Below, piece after piece: positions 54,236 through 62,791 of a DNA stretch of 64,000 nt. A program made the translations under genes and the position numbers. Below the pieces are notes generated by a model. The model did not search any database, was not told the origin of the DNA, and saw only the letters and a list, made by a program, of their open reading frames with translations. Within the stretch, counting starts at the first letter, position 1. Each line of letters begins with the position of its first letter. This DNA comes from Rhodobacterales bacterium HKCCE2091 (GTDB lineage Bacteria; Pseudomonadota; Alphaproteobacteria; Rhodobacterales; Rhodobacteraceae). Location of the stretch: the NCBI GenBank assembly GCA_015689685.1, contig WVSL01000001.1, positions 297,001-361,000 of the forward strand. Reading direction: 5' to 3'.

Positions 54236-54697
54236 ATGAACGAAGTGCAATACTGGCGGGCGCAATTCGCGGTTTCGGTCATGCTGCTCGCCATTGCGGT
54301 GTGGGCTTTCGCTCCTCCTTTGGTGAACTGGCATTTCTGTTTCGACGAGGACAGGCGGCCCGAAAGGCGACTGGTTGCCTGCGACCACTTCATTGAGCGC
54401 GAATTGCAGAGGCGGGCCTACTCCCCCAATGAAAGATATTTGTCCAGGTTCACGATGGAGCGTGCCATCGTCCGGACCGAGGTGGGGATGTGGGAACCGG
54501 CGATCGAGGACTTTCGCGCGGCGCTTCGATTTGCCGGGGTGTCGGAAGACTTCGTCTACGACATCGAGAATCTGGATTTCTCAAGCTTGAACCACACAGG
54601 GTGGTACCTGATCCGGCGCGGTGAACAGCTCCCGGTCGACTCCGCTGCCTATTTCGTCTGGACCGGTGTCCTGCTGACGGACTTCGCGCCCGATTAG
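54236..54697 (+). CDS. Hypothetical protein with one N-terminal membrane helix
   Basis: The 153-residue protein begins MNEVQYWRAQF and has one hydrophobic helix (about residues 11-30, AVSVMLLAIAVWAFAPPLV), then a soluble part with several charged helices (DFRAALRFAGVSEDFVYD). I recognise no family. The base composition is visibly lower in GC than the neighbours and includes codons rare in this window (AGA, TTG, TCA, TTT), which suggests recent transfer. No cluster partner is evident; it follows leuC behind a terminator. Confidence 0.62.
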   Translation: MNEVQYWRAQFAVSVMLLAIAVWAFAPPLVNWHFCFDEDRRPERRLVACDHFIERELQRRAYSPNERYLSRFTMERAIVRTEVGMWEPAIEDFRAALRFAGVSEDFVYDIENLDFSSLNHTGWYLIRRGEQLPVDSAAYFVWTGVLLTDFAPD

Positions 54698-54768
54698 GCA
54701 GCGGTTCGTCGGCGCCGGTGTCCCGCCTTCGGTCTCTCAGGACCGCGAACGCTCTCCGGTCCGGCGTC

Positions 54769-54985
54769 TCAGGTCGCCTTCCGCAACTCGCTTTCGGACT
54801 TCAGCACCGCGCCGCCGTCCTCCTGCTCGATCCGGTAGGCCGGTTCGTCCTCGCTGGCGTTGCGGGTCACCTCCGCCCCGTCGATCTTCAGCGTGATCTT
54901 TCGGGTGTACTTCTTCGCCACCTTTCCGGCCCCCGGTGCCGTTGCCCCAGTCCCATTCCACCTTGCTGCCTTCGCGATACGCCAT
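54769..54985 (-). pseudogene. DUF2945 (TUDOR-like) gene with a +1 frameshift
   Basis: Read from the ATG at 54985 the protein starts MAYREGSKVEWDWGNGTG, the standard DUF2945 opening, and then leaves the frame. One frame over, the rest follows exactly: GKVAKKYTRKITLKIDG, then AEVTRNASEDEPAYRIEQ and VLKSESELRKA with a TGA at 54769. Removing one base from the five-C run (54930-54934, G run on the coding strand) restores a 71-residue protein. This is either a real disruption, a slippery site, or a homopolymer sequencing error. The protein is associated with stress responses in bacteria by context only. It is divergent from the HdeD-like gene. Confidence 0.85.
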
Positions 54986-55112
54986 CGGGTGCTCCTGTTC
55001 CTCCGCTAAACCCGTCGACCTAAGTCCGAAGCGCGGATCGAACAGGCCGGTTGCCAGACGCGCGGTTCCGGGGGATAGGTACCGGCGCCCCAGTGCAGCC
55101 GCGAGACCCCCC

Positions 55113-55613
55113 ATGTCCCCCACCCGCCTGATGCTGATCGCCGGGATCATCCTGATCGTCGGCGGGGTTCTGTCGCTGCTTGCGCCCTACGCGGCCTCGA
55201 TCGCGGTGACGCTGATCGTGGGCTGGAGTTTCCTCATCGGCGGGATCGTCAACCTCGCGGCCGCGTTCGGAAACGACGGGCATCGCGGGTCGCACGTCCT
55301 GTTCGGGCTACTCGGCCTGCTGCTCGGCCTTTCCTTTCTGCTCGACCCTCTTGGCGGGGTGGTGTCGCTGACCATCCTCGTCGGGATCGTGTTCCTGGTC
55401 TCCGGCGGCTTCCGGCTCGCGCTGGCATGGGCGCGGCGGGAGATGTCGGGGTTCTGGATCCTGCTCCTGTCCGGCGCGCTGTCCGTGCTGCTCGGTGGGT
55501 TGATCCTGTCGAACCTCGGCGGCGCGGCGCAGTCGATCCTGGGCATCATCGTCGGGATCGAACTGCTGTCGGCCGGGATCGGGCTGGTGGCGCTGTCGCG
55601 GATGGGGCGGTAG
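55113..55613 (+). CDS. HdeD family membrane protein (DUF308)
   Basis: The 166-residue protein has about six hydrophobic helices in pairs, with few charged residues between, in the DUF308/HdeD pattern (LMLIAGIILIVGGVLSLLAPYAASIAVTLIVGWSFLIGGIVNLAAAF). HdeD is part of an acid-resistance region in E. coli, but the mechanism of the family is unknown. The start at 55113 gives MSPTRLMLIAG. It is divergent from the broken DUF2945 gene over 127 bp. The pair sits in the block between leuC and leuD. Confidence 0.88.
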   Translation: MSPTRLMLIAGIILIVGGVLSLLAPYAASIAVTLIVGWSFLIGGIVNLAAAFGNDGHRGSHVLFGLLGLLLGLSFLLDPLGGVVSLTILVGIVFLVSGGFRLALAWARREMSGFWILLLSGALSVLLGGLILSNLGGAAQSILGIIVGIELLSAGIGLVALSRMGR

Positions 55614-55832
55614 CGAAACCCGGGACTTTGAGCGATGAGCCGCGCATCGTCGGGCCGCGGTGCGGCGACTATATCGTTCGGCTTCGGCGGTTGATGGTTC
55701 AAGGTCAGGAATAGCGGCAAGCTATATCCCTGCGGCGCCAAATCGCCGTGCCGGGGGGCGGCCCGGCGATGCGCGGCGGCCTCCGGCCTCGTTCCGCGCT
55801 TGGTGCGTAGCGATACGCGGGGCGGCGCGACG
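55614..55832. other. Intergenic region with hairpins between HdeD-like and MFS genes
   Basis: This 219-bp gap between convergent genes has no supported gene. It holds a hairpin at 55742-55770 with a 7-bp outer stem (ATCGCCG/CGGCGAT) and 4-bp inner stem around a 5-base loop. A small 5-bp hairpin GCGTA-GCGA-TACGC lies at 55805-55818, near the MFS gene end. Neither has a T run. The first 100 bp is less GC-rich than neighbours. Confidence 0.45.
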
Positions 55833-57062
55833 CTAAATCACCACCGCCTCGGCCCGGAACGCCCGCAGCACCAGCACCATCGCCCCCGACACCGCGAAGC
55901 ACCACGCGGCCATCGCGAAGCCCTGGTCGGGGAAGTCGATGCCCGCGTCGATCAGCGCGCCGGTCAGGCCGGGGCCGATCGCCGTCGACAGGACCATCGC
56001 CGCCGTGACCAGCGCCCGGATCGACCCGAGATGCCGGGTCCCGTAGGCCTGCGGCAGGATCGTGCCCCAGAGCGCTCCGGCCATGCCCTGCGTCATGCCG
56101 AGGAAAGCGAGCGCCGCGAACCAGCCCCAGACCGAAACCGCGGGGCCGAGCAGCGCGGACCCGATCCCCATCGGGATCAGCACCACCGGCAGCAGGCGCT
56201 CCGGCCCGATGGCATCGGCCAGCCGCCCGGACAGCAGCATCACCGCGACGGTCGTGCAGGCATAGGCGGGATAGCCCGGCGCCATCTGCGCCAGCGTCCA
56301 GCCCTTGATCTCCGCGACGTGGACCTGGTGGAAGAACACCACCGTCCCGATGAACCCCGGCGTCAGGACCAGCGGCAGGAAGGCCCAGAACAGCCAGTGC
56401 CGCAGCACCTCGGACCGCTGCCAGTGCCGCCCGCCGAGTCCGGCCGTCACCTCCACGTTCGCCGCGCCGACAGGCTCGCGGTCGTCCCGCAGCAGAAGCG
56501 CGAGCGCGGGCAGGACCGCCAGCGCGATGACGGCGGCGGTCACGCCCCAGGTTCCGCGCCACCCGATCCATCCGATCAGCAGGACGAAGGGCAGCGGCAG
56601 GATCACCTCGCCCACGGAATGCCCGAGCGCCGCGATCGACACCGCGCGGCCGCGCGTCGCGACGAACCAGCGGCCCATCGCGGTGATCGCGATATGGCTG
56701 AACATGCCCTGGCCGCAGAACCTGAGCGCGAACACCGCAATGCCGAGCAGCCAGACCGCGTTCCCGAGCGCCATCCCGAGCGCGGCCAGCGCGAACAGCC
56801 CCGCGACCACGGGCGCGAGACGGCTGAGCTTCATCGTGTCGGCAAGCGCCCCGCGGCCCACGAGCAGCGCGGCCGAGGCCAGCGTGGCGACGGTGTAGAG
56901 CAGCCCCCACCCCCCGTCGCTCAGCCCGTATTCCGCCCGGATCTGGCCCGCGAACAGCGAGATGAACCAGGTCTGCCCGAAGCTCGATGCGAAGGTGAGA
57001 AGCAGCCCGGTGCCGAGCCAGCGCCGGTTCTCGATCAGGAACGACCACATGGGAGTCGCCAT
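55833..57062 (-). CDS. Major facilitator superfamily transporter
   Basis: The 409-residue membrane protein has about 12 hydrophobic helices in two bundles, the MFS layout. The loop between helices 2 and 3 reads GALADTMKLSR, and the middle loop is short with RDDREP. The N-terminal half resembles the oxalate/formate antiporter and monocarboxylate-type subgroup (MFS_1) more than drug exporters, but the substrate is not readable. It starts with ATG at 57062, 30 bp after the HupE-like gene, so these two probably share a transcript. Confidence 0.85.
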   Translation of the reverse strand: MATPMWSFLIENRRWLGTGLLLTFASSFGQTWFISLFAGQIRAEYGLSDGGWGLLYTVATLASAALLVGRGALADTMKLSRLAPVVAGLFALAALGMALGNAVWLLGIAVFALRFCGQGMFSHIAITAMGRWFVATRGRAVSIAALGHSVGEVILPLPFVLLIGWIGWRGTWGVTAAVIALAVLPALALLLRDDREPVGAANVEVTAGLGGRHWQRSEVLRHWLFWAFLPLVLTPGFIGTVVFFHQVHVAEIKGWTLAQMAPGYPAYACTTVAVMLLSGRLADAIGPERLLPVVLIPMGIGSALLGPAVSVWGWFAALAFLGMTQGMAGALWGTILPQAYGTRHLGSIRALVTAAMVLSTAIGPGLTGALIDAGIDFPDQGFAMAAWCFAVSGAMVLVLRAFRAEAVVI

Positions 57063-57092
57063 ACGCCCGCGCGGGGACGGGCGAAAGGGGTG

Positions 57093-58268
57093 TCAGAGCA
57101 GCGGCAGCGGCGGCAGCTCGATCACGCCCGTCCGCTCGATCACCCAGTAGAGACCGATGAGAGAGATGACGGCCGACACCGGGACCGCGATCGCCCTGCG
57201 GTACCAGCTTTTCCGCGCGAACCAGACCCCGACCAGCGCGAAGGCGACACCGATCACGAAAAGCTGCCCGAACTCCACCCCCACGTTGAAACCCAGGAGC
57301 GCCTGCACGAACCGGCCGGAAGCGATCCCGAAATCCCCGAGAACGGAGGCGAAGCCGAGCCCGTGGAGGAGCCCGAAACAGAACACCAGCGCCGTCCGCG
57401 ACCGGGTCGTGCCCCATCCGAGCACGTTTTCTACCCCGACGAAGACGATGGTGGCCGCGATCAGCGGTTCCACCACCGAGGCCGGGATCGTCAGGATGCC
57501 GGTCGCGCCAAGCGCCAGCGTCACCGTGTGCGCGGCGGTGAAGGCCGTGACCTGCCACAGAAGCGGCCGGAACTGCGTGGAGAAGAAGAACAGCCCCAGC
57601 ACGAACAGGATGTGATCGACGCCGAGCGGCACGATATGTTCGAACCCGACGCCGATGTAACGCAGGAACACCTTCAGCCCGCTCTCGGTCGAGACCGCGC
57701 CGCGCGGCAGCGGCTCGGACAGCTCGCCGCCCATCAGGAACGCCTCGTAGGCATCCTCGCCACCGCCCTCCTGCCGCAGGACAAGCTCGCCGTAGTTCGG
57801 GCGCCACCCGATCTGCACCGGGTCGTCCCCTTCGGGCAGGTCCGCGGTCAGGGTCAGGACGGAATCGCGCGGCAGCTCCACGTCGCCGACGGCGGGCACC
57901 GCGATCGCCGCGATCTCCGGCGCGACGCGGGTGCCGCCGCTCTCGATGATGAAACCCTGCGAGATCCGGGGCCATGCCTCGCGGAACGCGGTCTCGAACG
58001 CGCCGGAATCCATCGCGCGGAGCCGGTCGTAGAGCGCCGCGCCGGCGGCGTCGTTGGTGTCGGAAATGCCGGCCAGGTCCAGCCCCGCGGCAAGCTGTTC
58101 CAGCGGCATCCGGATGCGCAGGCGCAGGTCCGATTGCCCGACCGCGACATCGGCCACCGCCGGCCTGATCTCGTGCGCCGTGGCGGCCCCGGTCCAGAAC
58201 ACCAGGATTGACAGCAGCAGCGGCCGCACCAACCTTGCCAGCACACCGGTCATGGAACCTGTCCTCAT
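57093..58268 (-). CDS. HupE/UreJ family membrane protein
   Basis: The protein of about 391 residues has a signal peptide (cleavage near ATA), a periplasmic-looking N-terminal domain (about residues 30-205), then a membrane part with about six helices. [25 protein letters not shown] is the HupE/UreJ signature with histidines placed for metal binding. The family is linked to nickel or cobalt handling for hydrogenase and urease, although other members exist. The start at 58268 has AAGGAG 7 bases upstream; an alternative ATG at 58253 is also preceded by GAGGA. It shares its start region head-to-head with the DUF4198 gene. Confidence 0.88.
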   Translation of the reverse strand: MRTGSMTGVLARLVRPLLLSILVFWTGAATAHEIRPAVADVAVGQSDLRLRIRMPLEQLAAGLDLAGISDTNDAAGAALYDRLRAMDSGAFETAFREAWPRISQGFIIESGGTRVAPEIAAIAVPAVGDVELPRDSVLTLTADLPEGDDPVQIGWRPNYGELVLRQEGGGEDAYEAFLMGGELSEPLPRGAVSTESGLKVFLRYIGVGFEHIVPLGVDHILFVLGLFFFSTQFRPLLWQVTAFTAAHTVTLALGATGILTIPASVVEPLIAATIVFVGVENVLGWGTTRSRTALVFCFGLLHGLGFASVLGDFGIASGRFVQALLGFNVGVEFGQLFVIGVAFALVGVWFARKSWYRRAIAVPVSAVISLIGLYWVIERTGVIELPPLPLL

Positions 58269-59073
58269 GCGTCCGCTCCTTCTTGCCGCGACACTTGCGC
58301 TTCTCCTGCCCGCCGACAAGGTTTTCGGCCACGAGTTCTGGATCGATCCGCTTCGATACACGGTCGAGCCGGGCGAAGAGTTGCAGGCCGACCTGCGTGT
58401 CGGCAGCGAATTCAACGGCGTGGTCTTTTCCTACCTGCCCCGCAACTTCACCCGCTTCGAGGTCGAGACCGGCGGCGAACTGCGCGCGGTCGACGGCCGA
58501 CTCGGCGACACGCCCGCGCTGGCGATGCCGGACATGGCCGAGGGCCTCGCCGTGGTGCTGCACGAGACCAGCCAGGCCATCGTCCACTGGCGCGAATGGG
58601 ACCGGTTCGTCGGCTTCGTCGAGCACAAGGATTTCGGCGACGCCGCCGCGTTGCAGGATGGCAGGGGCCTCCCGCGCGAGGATTTCCGCGAAAGCTACAC
58701 CCGCCATGCCAAGAGCCTCGTCGCGGTCGGGGACGGCGCCGGGGCGGACCGCCATTTCGGCCTGAGGACCGAGATCGTCGCACTGGCCAATCCCTACACC
58801 GACGATCTGACAGGCGGGCTGCCGGTGCAGGTCTGGGACCGCGACACGCTGCGCGCGGACGTACAGGTGGAACTGTTCGACCTCGCCCCGGACGGCGAGA
58901 TCGCCATCACCTACCATCGCACGGATGCGGAGGGGGTCGCGGTGCTGCCGGTCGAACCCGGTCACGAATACCTCGTCGACGCCGTGATCCTCGAGCCGCG
59001 CGAGCCCGACGAGGCGAGCGACGCGGTCTGGCACACCTACTGGGCCTCGCTGACCTTCGCGGTGCCCGGGTAA
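58267..59073 (+). CDS. DUF4198 family periplasmic protein
   Basis: The 268-residue protein has a signal peptide ([14 protein letters not shown]) and a mature part beginning [18 protein letters not shown], the DUF4198 opening. Family members are annotated as periplasmic parts of cobalt or nickel uptake systems (COG5266), and the N-terminal histidine after signal cleavage is a plausible metal ligand. It reads away from the HupE-like gene, with both starts on the same CATG (58266-58269), and lies 56 bp before leuD. The combination suggests a two-component metal uptake route, which is inference. Confidence 0.85.
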   Translation: MRPLLLAATLALLLPADKVFGHEFWIDPLRYTVEPGEELQADLRVGSEFNGVVFSYLPRNFTRFEVETGGELRAVDGRLGDTPALAMPDMAEGLAVVLHETSQAIVHWREWDRFVGFVEHKDFGDAAALQDGRGLPREDFRESYTRHAKSLVAVGDGAGADRHFGLRTEIVALANPYTDDLTGGLPVQVWDRDTLRADVQVELFDLAPDGEIAITYHRTDAEGVAVLPVEPGHEYLVDAVILEPREPDEASDAVWHTYWASLTFAVPG

Positions 59074-59129
59074 CTTGCCCTCGGCCCCGCCGCGGTCTAT
59101 CCGGGGACGTCAATCCGGAGGACGATGAC

Positions 59130-59735
59130 ATGGACAAGTTCACCACGCTGACCGGGGTCGCGGCGCCGATGCCGCTGGTCAACATCGACACCGACATGAT
59201 CATCCCCAAGCAGTTCCTGAAGACGATCAAGCGCACCGGGCTCGGCAAGAACCTGTTCGACGAGATGCGCTATCTCGACGACGGGTCCGAGAACCCGGAT
59301 TTCGTGCTGAACAAGCCGGCCTACCGCGACGCGCAGATCATCGTCGCGGGCGACAACTTCGGCTGCGGGTCATCGCGGGAACACGCGCCCTGGGCGCTCC
59401 TGGACTTCGGCATCCGCTGCGTGATCTCCACCAGCTTCGCGGACATCTTCTTCAACAACTGCTTCAAGAACGGGATCCTGCCCATCGTCCTGCCGCAGGA
59501 AGAGGTCGACAAGCTGATGGACGACGCCGAGCGCGGGTCCAACGCGGTGCTGACCGTGGACCTCGGCGCGCAGACGATCCAGGGACCTGACGGCGGCACC
59601 ATCCACTTCGACGTCGACCCCTTCCGCAAGCACTGCCTGCTCAACGGGCTCGACGACATCGGCCTGTCGATGGAGAAGGCCCCGGCGATCGAGGCATTCG
59701 AAACGAAAGCTGCACAGGCCCGTCCGTGGGTCTGA
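59130..59735 (+). CDS. leuD: 3-isopropylmalate dehydratase small subunit
   Basis: LeuD pairs with LeuC in leucine synthesis. The 201-residue protein shows [23 protein letters not shown] at the start, the [17 protein letters not shown] loop and [11 protein letters not shown]. The start at 59130 follows CGGAGGACGATGAC. It follows the DUF4198 gene by 56 bp and is 5 kb away from leuC, so the two subunits need separate promoters or a long transcript; a terminator after leuC argues for separate ones. Confidence 0.96.
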   Translation: MDKFTTLTGVAAPMPLVNIDTDMIIPKQFLKTIKRTGLGKNLFDEMRYLDDGSENPDFVLNKPAYRDAQIIVAGDNFGCGSSREHAPWALLDFGIRCVISTSFADIFFNNCFKNGILPIVLPQEEVDKLMDDAERGSNAVLTVDLGAQTIQGPDGGTIHFDVDPFRKHCLLNGLDDIGLSMEKAPAIEAFETKAAQARPWV

Positions 59736-59759
59736 ACCCGAACATTCGTTAACATTTCG

Positions 59760-59807
59760 GACGCGACGGCGCAGTTAACTCGACTTTCCGGCAGTTGCCG
59801 TCGCGTC
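59760..59807. repeat. 11-bp perfect inverted repeat downstream of leuD
   Basis: GACGCGACGGC at 59760-59770 and its exact complement at 59797-59807 enclose 26 bases that include GTTAAC. It could be a long-loop terminator for leuD or an operator for the next gene. No T run follows. Confidence 0.45.
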
Positions 59808-59817
59808 ACGCCATAAT

Positions 59818-59835
59818 TGGTGCAAATTCGCACCA
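59818..59835. promoter_or_regulatory. Operator-like palindrome upstream of the membrane protein gene
   Basis: TGGTGC and GCACCA form a 6-bp inverted repeat with a 6-base AT-rich centre, about 174 bp before the next start codon. The surrounding 100 bp is AT-rich for this genome and is a likely promoter region. The regulator is unknown. Confidence 0.35.
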
Positions 59836-60008
59836 CATTCTTGCCTTATTTGCTGACTAGCCGTGACCTCTGGCGCGGCATCGTTGCGTCAACCGTCACT
59901 CACAGGCACAGTATTCACCATTGAGGCACCCCTGAGCAGTCTGGGGCAATAGCGTGGAAAAGCTCGTCGGCACGTATCGGCGGCGTCCAGGTTAGAGGGT
60001 AGAAGACA

Positions 60009-60851
60009 GTGATCTCACAGGTGGCCGGTGCGGCTGTGAGAGCAGTGATCGTGATGGTCGTTATCGCGACCCCATCGCTGCTCATTCCAGGGACCCATGC
60101 GGAAACAACGCAGATCGTGACGCTCGTCGCGATTTTCGGCGCGTTCCTCGTTTATTCGGAATACGCCGGCACCTATCCGGGGCTGATCGAGTTCCGCGAT
60201 GCGCCGCCGTTCAACCGCGTGCGGCTGATTTCCGTCTTCGTCACCTTGTTCCTGCTCAGCCTCGTCGTGTCGGGCGGATCGACCACCTCGACCCTGTCGC
60301 TGGTGGTGAACGCTGCCGGCTTCGTCGTCGGCAAGGCGCTGGAGTTTCCCTACTCGCCGCTGACGATGGTTCTCGACAACCTCGGCGCGGACGCCACGCC
60401 CGCCCTGCGCGTGAGGCTCCAGATCATGGCCGGCATCGCGGCGCTGATCGCGCTCATCACCCTGGCCCTGTTCGCGATCCTGATCCGTATGAACCAGTGG
60501 CCCGCCCGCGACCATGCCTTCAACGTCTGGACCAACCTGCCCACGTTCGACCCGACCACCGGCGGCGACGTGGTGGCGCGGCTGACGCGCGACAGCCGGA
60601 TCAACATCGCGCTCGGTTTCGTGATGCCCTTCGTGCTTCCGCTGCTATTCTGGCTCGGCGCGCGGCATCTCGGGATCTCCCTGCTGGCGCATCCGCAATC
60701 CCTGGTCTGGGCGGTCATGCTATGGATGTTCCTTCCGGTGTCGATGTTCATGCGCGGCATGGCGATGGCTCGGATCGCGGACATGATCGAGGCGCGCCGC
60801 CGCCGGCTGACGGCAGGCCTCGGCCCCGACGACGGCTTCCAGCCAGTCTGA
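60009..60851 (+). CDS. Hypothetical membrane protein
   Basis: The 280-residue protein has about six hydrophobic helices (near residues 10-27, 35-50, 75-90, 95-110, 138-160 and 200-240) and short loops with no motif I recognise. Homologues beside leuD and an endonuclease-family gene are, as I recall, common in Rhodobacteraceae, so it is probably conserved within the family. The stop overlaps the next gene's proposed CTG start (CTGA). It follows leuD after a 273-bp gap. No function is assigned. Confidence 0.8.
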   Translation: MISQVAGAAVRAVIVMVVIATPSLLIPGTHAETTQIVTLVAIFGAFLVYSEYAGTYPGLIEFRDAPPFNRVRLISVFVTLFLLSLVVSGGSTTSTLSLVVNAAGFVVGKALEFPYSPLTMVLDNLGADATPALRVRLQIMAGIAALIALITLALFAILIRMNQWPARDHAFNVWTNLPTFDPTTGGDVVARLTRDSRINIALGFVMPFVLPLLFWLGARHLGISLLAHPQSLVWAVMLWMFLPVSMFMRGMAMARIADMIEARRRRLTAGLGPDDGFQPV

Positions 60852-61873
60852 TCGCGGGGCTTCTCGCCGCCGCGCCGGCCGCCGCGGACACCCTGCGCCT
60901 CGCGGTCTACGACACCGATCTGCAACGCGACGGCCCCGGGCTCCTGCTGCGGGACATCCTGCGCGGCGAGGACGAACAGGTCGCCGCGTTAATCTCCGTC
61001 ATCGCCGACGTTGATCCCGACGTGCTGCTGCTGATCGGGATCGACTACGATGCCGGTCTCGCCGCGCTCTCGGCCCTCGCCGACCGGCTGGCGGCAGCCG
61101 GCGCGGACTACCCGCACCGTTTCGCCCTTCGCCCGAACGCGGGGATCCCCACCGGCAACGACATCGACGGCGACGGCCGCTGGCCGGAACCGCAGGACGC
61201 GCAGGGTTACGGCCGCTTCTCGGGCGAGGGCGGAATGGCGATCCTGTCGCGCCTGCCGGTCGACGGCGACGGGGTGCGCGACTTCTCCGGCCTCCTGTGG
61301 CGCGACCTGCCGGGCAACCGGGCCGCCGATGTCCTGGCCCCCGAGGCCGCGGAGGTGCTGCGGTTGTCGACGATGGGCATCTGGGACGTGCCGCTGGTGG
61401 CGGGCGACGACCGGTTCCACGTCCTTGCCATCACCGCCGGGCCGCCTGTCTTCGACGGGCCCGAGGACCGGAACGGCATCCGCAACGAGGACGAGACCGC
61501 TTTCCTGCTGCACTACCTCGACGGCTGGTCGCCGGATGGCGCGCCCTTCGCCGCTGAGGATTTCGCGATCATGGGCATCCTCAATGTCGATCCCGACCCG
61601 GCGCGGGGCGAGGGGCGGCGCGGGGCGCTGTCCGCGCTCCTGTCCCACCCCGCGATCAGCGATCCCGAACCGCGCGGCGCGGGCGGCACCGCCACGGCGG
61701 ACTGGGACGACCCGGTGCCCGGGGACCTGCGGGTCGACTACATCCTTCCGGCCGCCGGGCTCACCGTCACCGGGTCGGGCGTCCACTGGCCGGAGGACCC
61801 GGCGGCGGCCGAAACCGCCGCGACCGCCTCGGCCCACCGGCTCGTCTGGGTCGACGTGGACCTAGGCGAGTGA
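60848..61873 (+). CDS. Secreted endonuclease/exonuclease/phosphatase family protein
   Basis: The protein of about 341 residues opens with a hydrophobic stretch (LIAGLLAAAPAAA) that looks like a signal peptide ending before DTLRLAVYDTDLQRDGPG. Its core resembles the DNase I-like endonuclease/exonuclease/phosphatase family (VIADVDPDVLLLIGIDYD, FHVLAITAGPPV, LRVDYILPA). Key DNase residues are degenerate: the usual DxN catalytic loop reads IMGILNVDPDP. The start codon is unclear: no ATG, GTG or TTG lies within about 120 bp upstream in frame, and CTG at 60848 overlapping the preceding stop is the only local candidate. It ends 12 bp into a convergent gene. Confidence 0.75.
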   Translation: MIAGLLAAAPAAADTLRLAVYDTDLQRDGPGLLLRDILRGEDEQVAALISVIADVDPDVLLLIGIDYDAGLAALSALADRLAAAGADYPHRFALRPNAGIPTGNDIDGDGRWPEPQDAQGYGRFSGEGGMAILSRLPVDGDGVRDFSGLLWRDLPGNRAADVLAPEAAEVLRLSTMGIWDVPLVAGDDRFHVLAITAGPPVFDGPEDRNGIRNEDETAFLLHYLDGWSPDGAPFAAEDFAIMGILNVDPDPARGEGRRGALSALLSHPAISDPEPRGAGGTATADWDDPVPGDLRVDYILPAAGLTVTGSGVHWPEDPAAAETAATASAHRLVWVDVDLGE

Positions 61874-62755
61874 CGCCACCCGCGCGGAAGGCGCGGGGCC
61901 GGCATGGGCCCGCGCGATCGCGTCGAGATCGGACTGCGCGAAGCCCGGCACCGTGCGCGCGAACTTCGCGCCGTCCAGGGAATGCGGCAACTCGTGCAGG
62001 TACCGCATCTCGGTCATCTCGCGCGCGAAGCCCCAGACCGGCGAGGCCAGCCGCAGCGCCCACCACGGGAACCGCCCGATCCGCATCCGCCGCCCGGTCG
62101 CGCGTTCCATCGCCTGCGCAAGGTCACGGTAGCTGAAGGACACGCCGGGAAACGCGAATTCCTCGTAGGGGGCGAAATCCTCCGCCTGCTCCGCCAGGGC
62201 GACGAAGCCCCGCGCGAGATCGGGCAGGTTCGCGTAGGCACGGGGCGCGTCGGGGTTGCCGGTCGCCGTGACCCTTCCGCGCGCGGCACCCTTCAGCACG
62301 ACGAGGTTGAACAGCGTCTGCGGGTTCTCCGCGTCGATGAAGTCGCCCGCGCGCAGAAGCACGACCCGGACGCCGTCCGACGACGCGGCGAGCAGATCGC
62401 GCTCCATGTCGATCCTAATCCGCCCCTTGCGCGAGGCCGCCCGCTGCGGCGTGGTCTCCGACCACGGGCCGGGCTGGTCGCCGTAGACGTAGACGGTGCC
62501 GGGCTGAAGGATCGTCGCGCCGGTCGCCTTCGCCGCGGCGATGACCTGCCGCGTGATGCGCGGGATCTCCGTGTCCCAGTTCCGGTACATCGGCGGGTTC
62601 ATCCCGTTGAAGATGAAATCCGCCCCGCGCGCGGCCTCGGTCAGGTCGGTACGGCGGTCGTAGACGCGCACGGTCCAGCCCGCGCGCTCGAAAGCCTGGC
62701 GGGTGCGGCGGCCGATACCGCCGGACGCGCCGGTAATGAGGATGGTGTTGGTCAT
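61862..62755 (-). CDS. NAD(P)-binding (extended SDR/epimerase-like) protein
   Basis: The 297-residue protein has an N-terminal dinucleotide-binding motif (TNTILITGASGGIGRR) and the extended-SDR type fold, but the active-site region reads TVYVYGDQPG without a clear YxxxK pair, so it may be an atypical SDR or NmrA-like sensor. The reaction is unknown. It is divergent from a LysR regulator gene across 90 bp, and the pair separates the leuD segment from leuB. The LysR protein is a natural candidate for its control. Confidence 0.85.
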   Translation of the reverse strand: MTNTILITGASGGIGRRTRQAFERAGWTVRVYDRRTDLTEAARGADFIFNGMNPPMYRNWDTEIPRITRQVIAAAKATGATILQPGTVYVYGDQPGPWSETTPQRAASRKGRIRIDMERDLLAASSDGVRVVLLRAGDFIDAENPQTLFNLVVLKGAARGRVTATGNPDAPRAYANLPDLARGFVALAEQAEDFAPYEEFAFPGVSFSYRDLAQAMERATGRRMRIGRFPWWALRLASPVWGFAREMTEMRYLHELPHSLDGAKFARTVPGFAQSDLDAIARAHAGPAPSARVASLA

Positions 62756-62791
62756 GATGCCCTCCGGATGTCGATGGACCCAAGATGGCGC

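Noticed and set aside
55705-59034. 1109-codon minus-strand open frame across MFS, HupE and DUF4198
   Set aside because: It crosses gene boundaries in a different frame from the MFS and HupE proteins and has no motif.
59746-59782. Two GTTAAC words after leuD as a CtrA binding site
   Set aside because: CtrA sites need TTAA-N7-TTAA spacing; here the two words are 22 bases apart.
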